Source of the DNA: Spirochaetales bacterium
GTDB lineage: Bacteria > Spirochaetota > Spirochaetia > UBA9216
Length of the DNA: 64,000 bases
Reading direction: 5' to 3'
NCBI GenBank assembly: GCA_016342585.1
Contig: JAEINK010000013.1
Location: 1-64,000, forward strand
The position numbers were made by a program, and so were the translations under genes. The notes under the pieces are model-generated. The model ran no database searches and was not told the DNA's origin. It saw nothing but the letters and a program-made list of their open reading frames with translations. Of this stretch, positions 16,463 through 26,691 are shown one piece after another; the first letter of the stretch is position 1; each line of letters starts with the position of its first letter.

Positions 16463-16790
16463 AATATGGTGGGCAGATCTTGGGATACCATTTGGGAGTG
16501 AACCAGGTTTTAAACGCCCGGTTGTTGTAATTCAAGATGATTCTTTTAATAGAAGTAAAATACGAACAACTATAATTGCGTCAATCACAACAAATTTGAA
16601 TCTTGCGGATGCTCCCGGAAATGTTTTTATAGAGAGTGAGGAAACCGGATTACCAAAAAATGGTGTAGTTAATATATCTCAGGTTTCAACAATCGATAAA
16701 AGAAGATTAACGGAAAAAGTATGTGTCTTATCACAGAGTTCAATGTCAGAAATTGATTACGGTTTAAAATTGGTGCTCAATATTCAGTAA
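16449..16790 (+). CDS. MazF/PemK-family mRNA interferase toxin
   Basis: 113 residues from ATG at 16449; an upstream in-frame ATG lies deep in the antitoxin gene and is not used. Family motifs are RGEIWWADLG, GSEPGFKRPVVVIQ and the TTIIASITTN strand. GFKRPVVV carries the conserved Arg-Pro, and the Ser/Thr after IIAS fits the active site. MazF toxins cleave mRNA at short motifs. The 14-base overlap with the antitoxin implies coupled translation. The pair appears intact and is the only complete toxin-antitoxin module in the island. Confidence 0.88.
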   Translation: MIRGEIWWADLGIPFGSEPGFKRPVVVIQDDSFNRSKIRTTIIASITTNLNLADAPGNVFIESEETGLPKNGVVNISQVSTIDKRRLTEKVCVLSQSSMSEIDYGLKLVLNIQ

Positions 16791-16850
16791 TTTTATGGTA
16801 CAGCCGGAGACTTCTTTCTTCTCATAACAGAATATTCTTCTATTCTTTTT

Positions 16851-16879
16851 TTGATCTCTGATCAATTACGTAGTATAAT
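16851..16879 (+). promoter_or_regulatory. Promoter of the transglutaminase/lipoprotein operon
   Basis: TTGATC (16851-16856), a 17-base spacer, then a perfect TATAAT (16874-16879). The predicted start at about 16886 leaves a 20-base leader with AAGGA before the ATG at 16908. It is the best promoter found for the four-gene operon. Confidence 0.7.
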
Positions 16880-16907
16880 TGATTTATACGTTAATAAGGA
16901 TGAGAGA

Positions 16908-18977
16908 ATGTTAAAAAGAATTCTTTTATTAATCATCCTGGCCTATACTTCATGTTATCCATTATTTTCACAAAAACAATTCTCCTTTTTCTTAGAGCCT
17001 GGTGTTTCATTTCCAGTTTCATCTGGAAATTCGTCCTTTAAAACAGGTTTTTCAGCAGCGCTTTCCGCTCAGTATAAGTCTGATTCTGAATCTAATTTGA
17101 CTTTGAATACCGGTATCGACTTTAGAAATGTTCCCACGGATGTTGACGACTTATCAATAAACCTGGTTTCTTTAGATCTGGGTCCGGGAATTGATTTAGC
17201 TTTACTACCTTTTCTAAACTTATACGCTGGATTTTCTCTTGGATGGTATGCCGGTATCAGCACGGATCGTGTAACTCAGAATCCCCTTGTTTCTGCAAAT
17301 CTGGCTTTTTCATTCCGCTTAAACCCTGTTTTTGCATTTAATCTGGGGGGCGATTATCGGTATTATCTGACAAGGTCTTCTGGAGTATTTACTGATCTTT
17401 ACCAGGGAATAGGTTTGTCTTTAGGAGGGGCCTTTTCTCCGGGTATGAAAGAGAGACCCGCTGATTTGGAGTTTTCCAATATTCGGTTTTTACCGGTTTT
17501 CCCTGTTTTTCATAAATATTATAATGATCATCCTCTAGGATTTCTTCTTATTAAAAATAAAGAAAAGAGCGAGGTAACTGACATAAGGGTTTCATTCTTT
17601 GTCAGCGAGTATATGGATGCTCCGAAGGTAATGCCTGCTTCTGATTTTCTGGAAGGTGGTCGTGAAATCGAAGTACCGCTCTATGGTCTGTTCAATATGG
17701 ATATAATGGATTTGACTGAATCTTCAATATCAACCGCTCGGATTCAAGTGGATTACATCTGGCGCGGTAAAGAGATGTCTTATGAATTCTCTGAAGCCAT
17801 GTCGATACAAAATCGAAATGCAATGATGTGGGATGATGATAGAAAAGCTGCCGCCTTCGTGACGTCAGGTGATCCTCTTGTTCTTCAGTTTGCCAAGAAT
17901 GTGGGCGGTTTGGTCAGGCAGTCATCTGTAAACCCGGTTAATCTGAATTTTAGAATTGCTATGGGTATTTTTGAAGCACTCAAAGATTATGGGATTAACT
18001 ATGTTGTTGATCCTTTAACTCCTTATGCTAATCTTTCTGGAAAAATAACCGCTATCGATTACCTGCAATTCCCCAGGCATACCCTTACTTACAAAGCCGG
18101 TGATTGTGATGATTTAAGTATTCTTTTCTCGTCACTCTTAAAATCCGTCGGAATAAAAACCGCATTCGTCACTATTCCAGGTCATATCTTTATGGCTTTT
18201 AATCCTGGTATAAGCTCAGAAGAGTTGTCCAGAGAGTTCAGACGACCCGATGATTTCATCCTGATGGATGATGAGGCCTGGGTTCCTGTCGAGATAACTC
18301 AGGTTCAAAATGGTTTTTTAATGGCCTGGCAAACCGGGGCGAAGGAGTGGCGGGAGCATTATCCCAAAGGAAATACAGGCTTTTACCCTATTGATTCCGC
18401 TCAGGAGATTTATCAGCCAGTCGGGCTGCGGGGAAGTGGAGGTAATCTGGATTTTCCAACTAATGAGGTCATAGTTGATTCATATTCTTCAGCATTAGAG
18501 CGTTATATCGGTATGGAAATTGAGGATGAAGTTGCCAAATACCAGGCACGGATAGAACGCTCTGGAGGGAGTTCCCGGGATGTTAACAGACTCGGAGTGC
18601 TCTACGCCCGTTATGGTTTATACGAAAAAGCGGCGGAGCAGTTTCAACTTTTAGTCGACAAACAGGAGTACCCTCCTGCCAAGATTAATTTGGGTAATAT
18701 CTACTTTCTGAAAGGAGATTTCAACCTTGCCTATGAATGGTTCTCAAGGGCATCAGTCGATGAACCGGATAACCCTTCGGTCCTGGTCGGACTTGCCCGA
18801 ACAAATTATGAACTGGAAAATCATATGGTAGTTAGCCGACTGTATGACAAACTTATAACAATCGATCCTGCTGCTGCGGAAAAATATAGTTATTTGGTAC
18901 TTGATAGAAGCGAAGGTACACGGGCTGCGGATAGAGATGAATTCTTTGATATGCTCTGGGATGGAGAAGAAGAATGA
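16908..18977 (+). CDS. Exported transglutaminase-like protein with barrel-like and TPR regions
   Basis: 689 residues from ATG at 16908, where AAGGA and a signal peptide (KRILLLIILAYTSCYPLFS) begin; an in-frame start 19 codons earlier would bury the signal. Residues 22-185 are strand-rich and read like an outer-membrane barrel (alternating aromatic strands, FSFFLEPGVSFPV). Residues 350-500 hold a transglutaminase-like Cys-His pair: AGDCDDLSILF (C400) and TIPGHIFMAF (H426), followed by a DDEAWVPVEI strand. About 545-680 form TPR-like helices. It may be a protease or amidase of the envelope. It ends overlapping the next gene by four bases (ATGA). Confidence 0.72.
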   Translation: MLKRILLLIILAYTSCYPLFSQKQFSFFLEPGVSFPVSSGNSSFKTGFSAALSAQYKSDSESNLTLNTGIDFRNVPTDVDDLSINLVSLDLGPGIDLALLPFLNLYAGFSLGWYAGISTDRVTQNPLVSANLAFSFRLNPVFAFNLGGDYRYYLTRSSGVFTDLYQGIGLSLGGAFSPGMKERPADLEFSNIRFLPVFPVFHKYYNDHPLGFLLIKNKEKSEVTDIRVSFFVSEYMDAPKVMPASDFLEGGREIEVPLYGLFNMDIMDLTESSISTARIQVDYIWRGKEMSYEFSEAMSIQNRNAMMWDDDRKAAAFVTSGDPLVLQFAKNVGGLVRQSSVNPVNLNFRIAMGIFEALKDYGINYVVDPLTPYANLSGKITAIDYLQFPRHTLTYKAGDCDDLSILFSSLLKSVGIKTAFVTIPGHIFMAFNPGISSEELSREFRRPDDFILMDDEAWVPVEITQVQNGFLMAWQTGAKEWREHYPKGNTGFYPIDSAQEIYQPVGLRGSGGNLDFPTNEVIVDSYSSALERYIGMEIEDEVAKYQARIERSGGSSRDVNRLGVLYARYGLYEKAAEQFQLLVDKQEYPPAKINLGNIYFLKGDFNLAYEWFSRASVDEPDNPSVLVGLARTNYELENHMVVSRLYDKLITIDPAAAEKYSYLVLDRSEGTRAADRDEFFDMLWDGEEE

Positions 18978-20263
18978 AAAAAACAAGAGTCATATGGTTG
19001 TTTTGTATTGTGTTTTTCATCACTAGTTTTTGCTCTTCATGTGAGGATGAATTCCTTAAGGAAATTGAACAGGAAATAACAGCGGCCACACATATTCCTC
19101 CGACACCAGTTGTTCAGGTTGAAAGCCCGACTACCAATACAAAACCTATATGGTCCTGGAATCTCCCCGCCGGTATTGTTAACTTCAGGTTTCAATTGGG
19201 AGCAGAGTCAGGTACCTGGCAGGTTACCGGAGGTAGCGGGACATTGGGGTATTCACCTTTAACAGATCAACCTGATGGGAGTTATACTCTTTTTGTTCAG
19301 GCGGCAAATGAACTGGGGAATTGGTCTGAATCGGGAACGGCTACTGTTGTAATTGATACCTCAGATCCTGTTATTTCCGCAGGTTCTACCATAGAATGGA
19401 CGAGGACTCCTGTTCTTCCCGGGGCTACTGCCGAAGACAGAACGGCTATGACCTATACCTGGAGCAAAGTCTCCGGTAATGGGAATATACTTTTCGATAA
19501 TGCTTCTCTTCTTACCCCTGTAATATCCGGTCAGTTGGAAACAGAATCAGAATACACTCTTCAGTTAACCGTAATAGATGATACAAACCACATTGTAAGT
19601 GATCAAATGGTTTTCAAATGGGATCATAAGGCTCCTGCCCCGGGGGACAGTGGAACTATAACCATAAGTGAAGTTTCCACCTCGTCATTAACTTTGGACT
19701 GGAGTGCAGGTTCCGATCTTTCAACTTTGTCCACAGCCCTGGAATATAAAGTTGTTGCTTCGACTCAGGATAATATCAATACCGTTATTTCGGCGGAAAT
19801 TTCCGGTGAAGGCCGTTTTACTGTTATGGACTGGGCTGCTGATACTTTAAATACTAATGTTTCCGGTTTGAATATTGGCAGTTTATATTATTTCAATGTA
19901 CTGGTCAGGGACAGGCTTGCGAATACGGCGATGTATGGAGATGTTTCCCAGGATCTGAACGGTATACTCGGTTTGTCTATAACGGTAAATACGCCCTGGG
20001 ATGAGATTCTTACTTTTGATGAAGATGATGATGTAGTGGTACAGCAGCCCGGGACTTTAACTGTAAGTGTGAATGAAAGCTTTGACGGGTATGGCTGGGA
20101 ATTATATGGTTATGATTTAAGTTCGGAAACCGGAAATTCTGTCACTCTTGACAGTAGTGTTTTAAGTCCGGGTGTTCATCATCTCTATGTTTTTACAGAC
20201 AGAGGCTCCAGTCAATTTTCGGAAAATCTTAGATTTGTAGTTGAAAACGGGGTGGGTGAATAA
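18974..20263 (+). CDS. Lipoprotein with Ig/PKD-like domains
   Basis: 429 residues. A lipoprotein signal (KKTRVIWLFCIVFFITSF) ends in a lipobox-like FCSSC near residue 23. The rest is a chain of beta-sandwich-like modules: an Ig-like domain ending in ATVVIDTSDP, a PKD-like domain with TYTWSKVSGNG, and a fibronectin III-like module with SSLTLDWSAGSD. No enzyme motif was seen. Translation is coupled to the upstream gene by ATGA and to the next by TAATG. Probably a surface or periplasmic structural or binding protein. Confidence 0.7.
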   Translation: MKKTRVIWLFCIVFFITSFCSSCEDEFLKEIEQEITAATHIPPTPVVQVESPTTNTKPIWSWNLPAGIVNFRFQLGAESGTWQVTGGSGTLGYSPLTDQPDGSYTLFVQAANELGNWSESGTATVVIDTSDPVISAGSTIEWTRTPVLPGATAEDRTAMTYTWSKVSGNGNILFDNASLLTPVISGQLETESEYTLQLTVIDDTNHIVSDQMVFKWDHKAPAPGDSGTITISEVSTSSLTLDWSAGSDLSTLSTALEYKVVASTQDNINTVISAEISGEGRFTVMDWAADTLNTNVSGLNIGSLYYFNVLVRDRLANTAMYGDVSQDLNGILGLSITVNTPWDEILTFDEDDDVVVQQPGTLTVSVNESFDGYGWELYGYDLSSETGNSVTLDSSVLSPGVHHLYVFTDRGSSQFSENLRFVVENGVGE

Positions 20264-22293
20264 TGGAAAAGCAATCGATTCTGATGGTTTTTATAAAGGT
20301 AATCCTACTGGTTATTGTTCTGACTTTTTCTTCTGGATTTTTTTCCTGCCGCTTCTCTCCTATTGAAACAGAGCAGAGAGGAACAGGTGTTTTACAATTG
20401 ATATTGGAAGAACAAGGTATATCCAGAACGGTAAAACCGGTTCTAACAATCGATTCATATCGGATATACTTTGCCAATGGCCCGGAGGAGAAATCCGCCG
20501 TACTTTCATCAAATTCCATGCCGGAGATAACCCTTGCCATAGGTTCATGGGATATTCGCGTAGAAGCTCTGAATGAAGCAGGTGGTCCTGTTGCGGAAGG
20601 AGAGGTGAGCGGAATTATTATTTCTGCTGATACAACGACTCCCGTTGACCTGGACCTCGAACCAATAGAGAGCGGAACAGGAACGGTGGACTTGATTATA
20701 ACCTGGCCTGAATATATCGGTATCGATTCTTATGAACCTCTTTTGAATGGAAGTCCGATAAATAGTGGTGATTATAGTGTGAGCTCAACTGAGGGAGTAG
20801 TCAGGTTTCAATATAGTCAGGAGTTGAATGCTGGAGTAACCTTTAGATTTCAGCTTCTATTAAAAACGGCTGCACTTCTTCAGGCAAATGTCATAGAGAT
20901 GGTGCAGATCTATGGAGGTCTGATCAGTCAAAAAACAATAACCCTTACGGACTCGGATTTTACACACACTCCTACAGCCCCAACGGATCTATTATTTGTA
21001 CCGGGGACAATTACCCTGACCTGGAATGATACCTCCAATATAGAAACGGCCTTTGTTGTTGAACGGAGCACTGGTGATGAATCAAACTATGCCGTTGTGA
21101 ACGGTAGCGTTAGTGCGGGTTCTGAAAGCTGGCAGGATACTACCGCCGCCTATGGGTATACATACTACTATCGAATGAAAGCGGTTAACGATTTTGGAGA
21201 ATCCGCATATTCGAATACTTCATCGGATGATCTACTAATCCCAGCGGTTACCCTTCTTTCGCCATCCAATGGCGAGGAAGTCGAGGATATCACACCTGAT
21301 TTGGATTGGAGTGATTCTCTTTATACATCCGAATACTACAATCTTGATATAGCCTTAGACTCTGGGTTTGATCCCGGCGATATGGTTGTGCAGGAGTCTG
21401 GTTTGAACTCTTCTGATATTACACTCCCCAGCTCTCTTATCAATGGCCAGACATATTACTGGCGGATTAAGGCTGTCGATGGAAGTGATGCTTATGGCCA
21501 GTGGTCCGCTGTATTTTCCTTCACAATTGATATAGATACAGACATTACTATTACCGAGGATATGAATAATCCTGTAACACTTCTTTTAGTTGGATATGAT
21601 GCAGAACTGCTTACTGGAACAGATATGAATCTAACAGTAACACATTCCGGGACTGCTGACAGTTACAGTTGGTATCTGGATTCACAACAGATAATCGGTG
21701 CTGATCAGGCGTCGGTCTCTTTCGGTTCTAACCTTGGAGATGGTTCATACACAATAACTTCTGTTGTTGAACTGGATGGTGCTTATTTATCTGTATCTTA
21801 TAATTTCAAAGTCGGACTCTATTATAACCTGGGTGATACGGGACCGGCTGGCGGTGTTATCTTTTTCAAGGATGTGAATGATGACTACGAAGATTTCGAT
21901 TATCTGGAAGCGGCACCGGGTGATATAAGCACAGGTATTCAGTGGTATAACGGAACAAACTTTCTTGTCGGAGGTACCTTCGGGGAGATAGGCTACGGGG
22001 AAAACAATACGGCCACCATTGTTGGAAGGCAGGGCGCTGGAAGTTACGCAGCTTATATTTGTAAGTATTATGATCTGTCTGACTATAACGATTGGTTTTT
22101 ACCATCTTATGATGAGTTGTACCTCATGTACCAAAAACGATATTCGATCGGTGGTTTTTATGAGATTGGTGAATATTGGTCCTCTAGTGAATTAAATTCT
22201 GATTTTGCTCGTATTCTGGGTTTTTCTTCCGGGGTTGGAATGGATAGTGGCAAAGAATTTACATGTCGTGTTCGGCCAATCAGGGCCTTTTAA
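20263..22293 (+). CDS. Lipoprotein with fibronectin-like modules and C-terminal DUF1566 domain
   Basis: 676 residues. A hydrophobic leader ends in a lipobox-like GFFSC near residue 30. Fibronectin III-like modules occupy about 240-425, including the Ig-like pattern TYYWRIKAVD. The last 150 residues are a DUF1566 (Lcl-type) domain, with YLEAAPGD, DWFLPSYDEL, YWSSSEL and the terminal VRPIRAF. DUF1566 domains occur in surface adhesins and secreted proteins. The same domain ends the next gene, so the two are paralogues at their C-termini. It starts at the A of the previous gene's TAA stop. Confidence 0.75.
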   Translation: MEKQSILMVFIKVILLVIVLTFSSGFFSCRFSPIETEQRGTGVLQLILEEQGISRTVKPVLTIDSYRIYFANGPEEKSAVLSSNSMPEITLAIGSWDIRVEALNEAGGPVAEGEVSGIIISADTTTPVDLDLEPIESGTGTVDLIITWPEYIGIDSYEPLLNGSPINSGDYSVSSTEGVVRFQYSQELNAGVTFRFQLLLKTAALLQANVIEMVQIYGGLISQKTITLTDSDFTHTPTAPTDLLFVPGTITLTWNDTSNIETAFVVERSTGDESNYAVVNGSVSAGSESWQDTTAAYGYTYYYRMKAVNDFGESAYSNTSSDDLLIPAVTLLSPSNGEEVEDITPDLDWSDSLYTSEYYNLDIALDSGFDPGDMVVQESGLNSSDITLPSSLINGQTYYWRIKAVDGSDAYGQWSAVFSFTIDIDTDITITEDMNNPVTLLLVGYDAELLTGTDMNLTVTHSGTADSYSWYLDSQQIIGADQASVSFGSNLGDGSYTITSVVELDGAYLSVSYNFKVGLYYNLGDTGPAGGVIFFKDVNDDYEDFDYLEAAPGDISTGIQWYNGTNFLVGGTFGEIGYGENNTATIVGRQGAGSYAAYICKYYDLSDYNDWFLPSYDELYLMYQKRYSIGGFYEIGEYWSSSELNSDFARILGFSSGVGMDSGKEFTCRVRPIRAF

Positions 22294-22312
22294 TATGATC
22301 AGGAGAATTGCT

Positions 22313-25036
22313 ATGAGAAAGAATATGGCTCCGTTGGTTTTGGGAGTTGCTATCTTCATCAGTATAATTACCGGCTGTGGAAATAATTCATTTTTAACTC
22401 CGGAGACGGCCTCTCTTTATATAAGTATTAATGAACCAACAACTGCAATGTCCCGAACTGCCATACCAACTATCGATATGGAAATTGCCTCCTACGATAT
22501 TTCCGGTACCCATTCAACTGCACCCTCTTTTGGTCCGGAGAATACAACCCTTCAAAGTCATAATAAAGAGGGACTGGCCCCGGGTGAGTGGACGATTTTG
22601 GTATCCGGCAAAAATTCAGCTGGAGATATTATAGGCGAAGGCAGCAATACTATAACCCTTATCAGCGGTTCTGATGCCGCTGTTTCCATTACTGTTTCTC
22701 CACTCCAGGAAAAGGGGAGTTTTCAACTGAACTTTAATTGGGATTCAGGTATTTCCATAACGCCTGTATTAAATGTAGAATTTGGGCAGTCGGGAGGCAG
22801 TCTGGAACTCCTTACAATGAGTTATACTGCAACTACTGCGGAGTACTCTTCGACAACGGATTATCCTGAGGGTATAACCCCTGGGTATTACACGCTCGTC
22901 GCGGAGGTTCTGGATGGAAGCATAATGCGGAAATCTTTTGTTGAAACGGTAAGAATTGTTTCCAATCAGACAACCACGGTTGAATATACAGTAAATGAAG
23001 AGGATATGGTCGAAGATTCTACGGGTCTTGTTCTCTATTCACTTGCCGAAGGTGAGTATGGGGTGGCTCAGACCGTGAGTCTATCTACCATAACCGATGG
23101 GGCATCCATACACTATACTATTAATGGCTCTACGCCAACGAAGACGACCGGTTTGCTATATTCTTCGCCAGTAACAGTGAACACCACACAGACTTTACGG
23201 GCTGTCTCATTTAAGGACGGCTATGCTGTATCTCCGATAACTGAGGCAATCTATACAATTACTGGAACGATTCCGGTTCCTTTAGTCTCTATGGATGAAG
23301 GTCTTTATTTTGATGAATCACCTCTTGAGTTTACCGTTTCGACAGGCGGCTGCACTATCATATATACCACCGATGGTTCTATCCCCATACCGGGAGCATC
23401 TGGTACGGATATTATCTATACAGCACCCTTAACCTTGAGTAATGAAACGACCTATAACTTCAAGGCCCTGGCCTATGAAACCTCGGTGCCTTCAAATATT
23501 TCCGATGTTATTACAGCGGATTATACTATAACCGATTATGTGTCTGTTCCTGCCTTCGATATTGTCGGCGGGACCTACAATGAGGCGCAGACTTTAACTT
23601 TATCCTGTTCTACATCCGGTGCCGATATCTACTACACAACAGATGGTTCTGAACCTTCCAGTACTAACGGTACTCCGGGGACTACGGTATCTGTCACCGA
23701 AAGTATGAATGTCAAGGCTATCGCCGTAAAGGAAGACTGGGGTGATTCAAGTGTTGCTTCACGTAATTTTGAACTTCGCCCGGTTGATCCTGTATTCTCC
23801 GTCAGTGGTGGTACGTTCAATAATAGTTTTAATCTGACTATCTCGACAGTCACACCAAATACCACAATTTATTATACTATTGATGTGGATGGTACAGGTC
23901 CTCTTATGCCTGAAGTAGATAATGGGGAGTATACGGACAGTATTACCCTTGACCATAGTGTCAATGTTTCTGCTTATGCAATTCATGATAACCCTGGTTG
24001 GAATGTATCGGGGGACACGGAAGATGATTATAATTTTCAGCCGTTCACTCCTTCACTATCAATTCCCGGAGATGTTTACGGGGATACCAGTTTCACAGTG
24101 AACTTTTCCTGCGGGACCTCAAGTGTAACCTATCTCTATTCAACAAACGGTATATCCCCGGTCGAAGGCAGTAACGGGATCATCGGCTCCAGTTGTGCGG
24201 TGTCGACGGACCTGACCTTAATGGTAAAGGCCAGAAGAACAGGGTGGACCGATTCATCTGTAGTTTCGGCGACATATGAAGTAGGAAATACGGTCAGGAC
24301 ACCAGAGAATGGTGTCGTTATTACCACTTTGCTGCCGGATCTTGAGTGGCCGAGTTCTTCTACTGCAACCAATAATTGTTTACAGGTAGATGACGATATT
24401 GCCTTCGGATCCGCATTGATTAACCTGACATCCATGAGCTCCACCGATTACAGCTTCAGCAGTGAGTTGACTGAAAGCACCACCTACTACTGGCGATTTA
24501 GTTATGATGGAGGATCGACTTACAGCACTACTTATTCATTCACACCCGAAGTCTATATCGTTGGTGAGACGGGGCCTGCCCTGGGGAAAATATTCTACGT
24601 TGATACAAATAATAGTTTTCCCGATTGGGATTATCTGGAGGCCGCGCCGGCGGACGTAAACGGCTCCTGGAACCCCTGGGCACCGGATTTCGGTTCCACT
24701 GGAGCGACTGGAACTGCAATTGGAACGGGAAAATCGAATACAGACAAGATCATTGACTATTGGGAACCAAACGCCAGCAGCTATGCGGCCAAGATATGTG
24801 ACGAATATGAACTGAATGGATATACCGACTGGTTTATGCCTTCCAAGGATGAACTGAATCTGATGTATCAATTGAAAACTACAATCGGGGGCTTTCCGTC
24901 ACCGTATACCGATTACTGGAGTTCTACTGAAGCCTCTCATTCCTGGTATGCCTATGAACAGTGGTTTCAGGATGGTTCTACAAGTCAGCAGCAGAAGATA
25001 CAGGGGTATTATGTTCGTCCTATCCGGGCTTTTTAG
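22313..25036 (+). CDS. Lipoprotein with chitobiase-C-type repeats and DUF1566 domain
   Basis: 907 residues from ATG at 22313, chosen because AGGAG lies seven bases upstream and a lipoprotein signal follows (lipobox IITGC); the frame is open 36 codons further upstream inside the previous gene. About five repeats of the chitobiase/FN3-associated type occur between 255 and 660, each with a variant of IYYTTDGSEPS. A further Ig-like module (YYWRFSYDGG) precedes a C-terminal DUF1566 domain ending VRPIRAF. It is likely the last gene of the operon; no clear terminator follows. Predicted surface-exposed, possibly glycan-binding. Confidence 0.75.
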   Translation: MRKNMAPLVLGVAIFISIITGCGNNSFLTPETASLYISINEPTTAMSRTAIPTIDMEIASYDISGTHSTAPSFGPENTTLQSHNKEGLAPGEWTILVSGKNSAGDIIGEGSNTITLISGSDAAVSITVSPLQEKGSFQLNFNWDSGISITPVLNVEFGQSGGSLELLTMSYTATTAEYSSTTDYPEGITPGYYTLVAEVLDGSIMRKSFVETVRIVSNQTTTVEYTVNEEDMVEDSTGLVLYSLAEGEYGVAQTVSLSTITDGASIHYTINGSTPTKTTGLLYSSPVTVNTTQTLRAVSFKDGYAVSPITEAIYTITGTIPVPLVSMDEGLYFDESPLEFTVSTGGCTIIYTTDGSIPIPGASGTDIIYTAPLTLSNETTYNFKALAYETSVPSNISDVITADYTITDYVSVPAFDIVGGTYNEAQTLTLSCSTSGADIYYTTDGSEPSSTNGTPGTTVSVTESMNVKAIAVKEDWGDSSVASRNFELRPVDPVFSVSGGTFNNSFNLTISTVTPNTTIYYTIDVDGTGPLMPEVDNGEYTDSITLDHSVNVSAYAIHDNPGWNVSGDTEDDYNFQPFTPSLSIPGDVYGDTSFTVNFSCGTSSVTYLYSTNGISPVEGSNGIIGSSCAVSTDLTLMVKARRTGWTDSSVVSATYEVGNTVRTPENGVVITTLLPDLEWPSSSTATNNCLQVDDDIAFGSALINLTSMSSTDYSFSSELTESTTYYWRFSYDGGSTYSTTYSFTPEVYIVGETGPALGKIFYVDTNNSFPDWDYLEAAPADVNGSWNPWAPDFGSTGATGTAIGTGKSNTDKIIDYWEPNASSYAAKICDEYELNGYTDWFMPSKDELNLMYQLKTTIGGFPSPYTDYWSSTEASHSWYAYEQWFQDGSTSQQQKIQGYYVRPIRAF

Positions 25037-25123
25037 GATGTAGAAGGAGCTGCTGCATTATTTAATTAGGTGGTTGAAGTTTCTCTATGATTCTCGCTGT
25101 TTATATATAAGGGCAAGTAACTT

Positions 25124-25477
25124 CTATCCTCGTTCCTGTATGAGTTCCTCCCAAAGTAAAGCTGAACCGTCTTTTTGAGGGAATGTTTCGCAAGTTTTTA
25201 TTTTTTTCAAGGCATCTAACTCTTTCATCACATCATATTGATAGATAGGGGATTCTTTATCATGAGGAACCACGGCATTCTCCTTTTTCTGTAATAAATC
25301 ATGGTCTGCTATTACGAAGTGGACGATGATCTTTTCCTGAAATAAAGAGGACCCCGGATCACAAGGATCCCTGGTTGAATTAACTACTTTGACAGGATCC
25401 TCTGTCTCTGATGTCCTGAGTTTATGGTCGCCGAGTCTGGTGGATATGGATATACTGGGAATATCTAAACAGGGTGA
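25124..25477 (-). pseudogene. Open frame without a start, possible gene remnant
   Basis: A 117-codon minus-strand frame runs between a TGA and a TAG. Its composition is protein-like (EKIIVHFVIADHDLLQKKEN, YQYDVMKELDALKKI), but only a late internal ATG is present and no ribosome site was seen. No family was recognised. It lies downstream of, and in line with, the minus-strand pair ending at 25513 and could be a decayed third gene. The rest of 25037-25512 shows nothing. Confidence 0.35.
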
Positions 25478-25512
25478 TCATCGGGGAGGTCTTTCTTATA
25501 GCCGTCTTTTTT

Positions 25513-26691
25513 TTAAAGGTTTCCGAAACTTGCTATAAAACCTATTTGAAGATTGTCCAGGGACGGCGATAACTCCAGGATTCTGTTATAATTGTAGGCA
25601 ATCTGTACGGCGAATGTACCAAATCGATCACTGATAAAAACATCCTCAATTTTAGTTTGTTTATTTATAATCTCATGGGCATAAACCCGGTTTTCAGTGG
25701 ATCTGTCCCTGAACGTACAGATTTGAAACCCTGCTTCCAGAAGACCTCCAATTATAGTTGGACTTTCCTCTATTCTGGATCCTCCGATACCAAGAGTGGC
25801 ATACCAATAACCTCCGCTGGCCGGATAAAGAAACCTCTCTATTTCAATGTTTATTTCTCCATGTGTAAGATCAACCTTACCTTCATTAAATAGATATACT
25901 GAGAAGTTATAATCCAGGTTTGTATCGGGATCTACTCTAAGCCCCTTTTTAAGAAGATACAGCTTATTTGATTTCAGACCATTTCCGACCCTATCTAGTG
26001 AAAAACTGGAACGGACTATATCTGTGAAGGTTAGTTTTGGTAAAAATCTGTCCAGGAATAATCGGTTAACTGCAAAATCAAATGTTTCAATATTAGTATT
26101 TATGGTGTTTATGACGGTTCCAAACTGCATATCAAATATTTTAAGCTGGAGATACAGGGATGACAGGGGTTCTCCATCAGAATCTATCCCATCATCCATC
26201 GTATCAAAAAGTAGTCCATTAAGACCTATTTTCTTCATGGTTATTCCACCGCCGATACAATTACCTCGGTCTGTACTTTTTAGTATATTTATCGGCTGAT
26301 CTGCTTCATCAAAAGTCTCCTTATAGTAAGATGCATTTTGCAGGCTGAGTATTCCGTTAAATTCGAAATAATCATTACCAATAAGCATAAGACGTAAAAA
26401 AGAAAACATTCCTCCAAAATGAGAGCGATTCTGCATCTCCTGATTTAAACCGAGGATAGACCTGTATCCTATTTCTGCCCCGCCACCAGCCTTTGATAAT
26501 CCCGTATCTGGTTTTCCTGACTCCTGGATGACCTGATTTTTATAGAGGATATCAGTTCTAGCCATATAATCGTGATATACATCAAGGCCGGTACGTTCTG
26601 TTGGGTTATAAATATTTAGAGATTCGGTGAAGGACATAAATGAAGTAAGTAAAAAGCCTGCTATAAATACAAATTTAATCTTCCATAACAT
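25513..26691 (-). CDS. Exported protein of unknown function, probably barrel-like
   Basis: 392 residues from ATG at 26691, supported by GGGAG six bases upstream and by an immediate signal peptide (WKIKFVFIAGFLLTSFMSF). The mature part is rich in alternating strands (IGYRSILGL, FFEFNGILSLQN-type segments, FAVQIAYNYNRILEL) and ends in a Phe-containing strand (IGFIASFGNL), as outer-membrane proteins often do. No family was recognised. The start overlaps the previous gene by 17 bases, so the two are one operon. Confidence 0.6.
   Translation of the reverse strand: MLWKIKFVFIAGFLLTSFMSFTESLNIYNPTERTGLDVYHDYMARTDILYKNQVIQESGKPDTGLSKAGGGAEIGYRSILGLNQEMQNRSHFGGMFSFLRLMLIGNDYFEFNGILSLQNASYYKETFDEADQPINILKSTDRGNCIGGGITMKKIGLNGLLFDTMDDGIDSDGEPLSSLYLQLKIFDMQFGTVINTINTNIETFDFAVNRLFLDRFLPKLTFTDIVRSSFSLDRVGNGLKSNKLYLLKKGLRVDPDTNLDYNFSVYLFNEGKVDLTHGEINIEIERFLYPASGGYWYATLGIGGSRIEESPTIIGGLLEAGFQICTFRDRSTENRVYAHEIINKQTKIEDVFISDRFGTFAVQIAYNYNRILELSPSLDNLQIGFIASFGNL

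Noticed and set aside
20263..25036. DUF1566 C-termini as variable regions of a diversity-generating retroelement
   Set aside because: No reverse transcriptase or template repeat was seen nearby, and the two ends are similar only at protein level.
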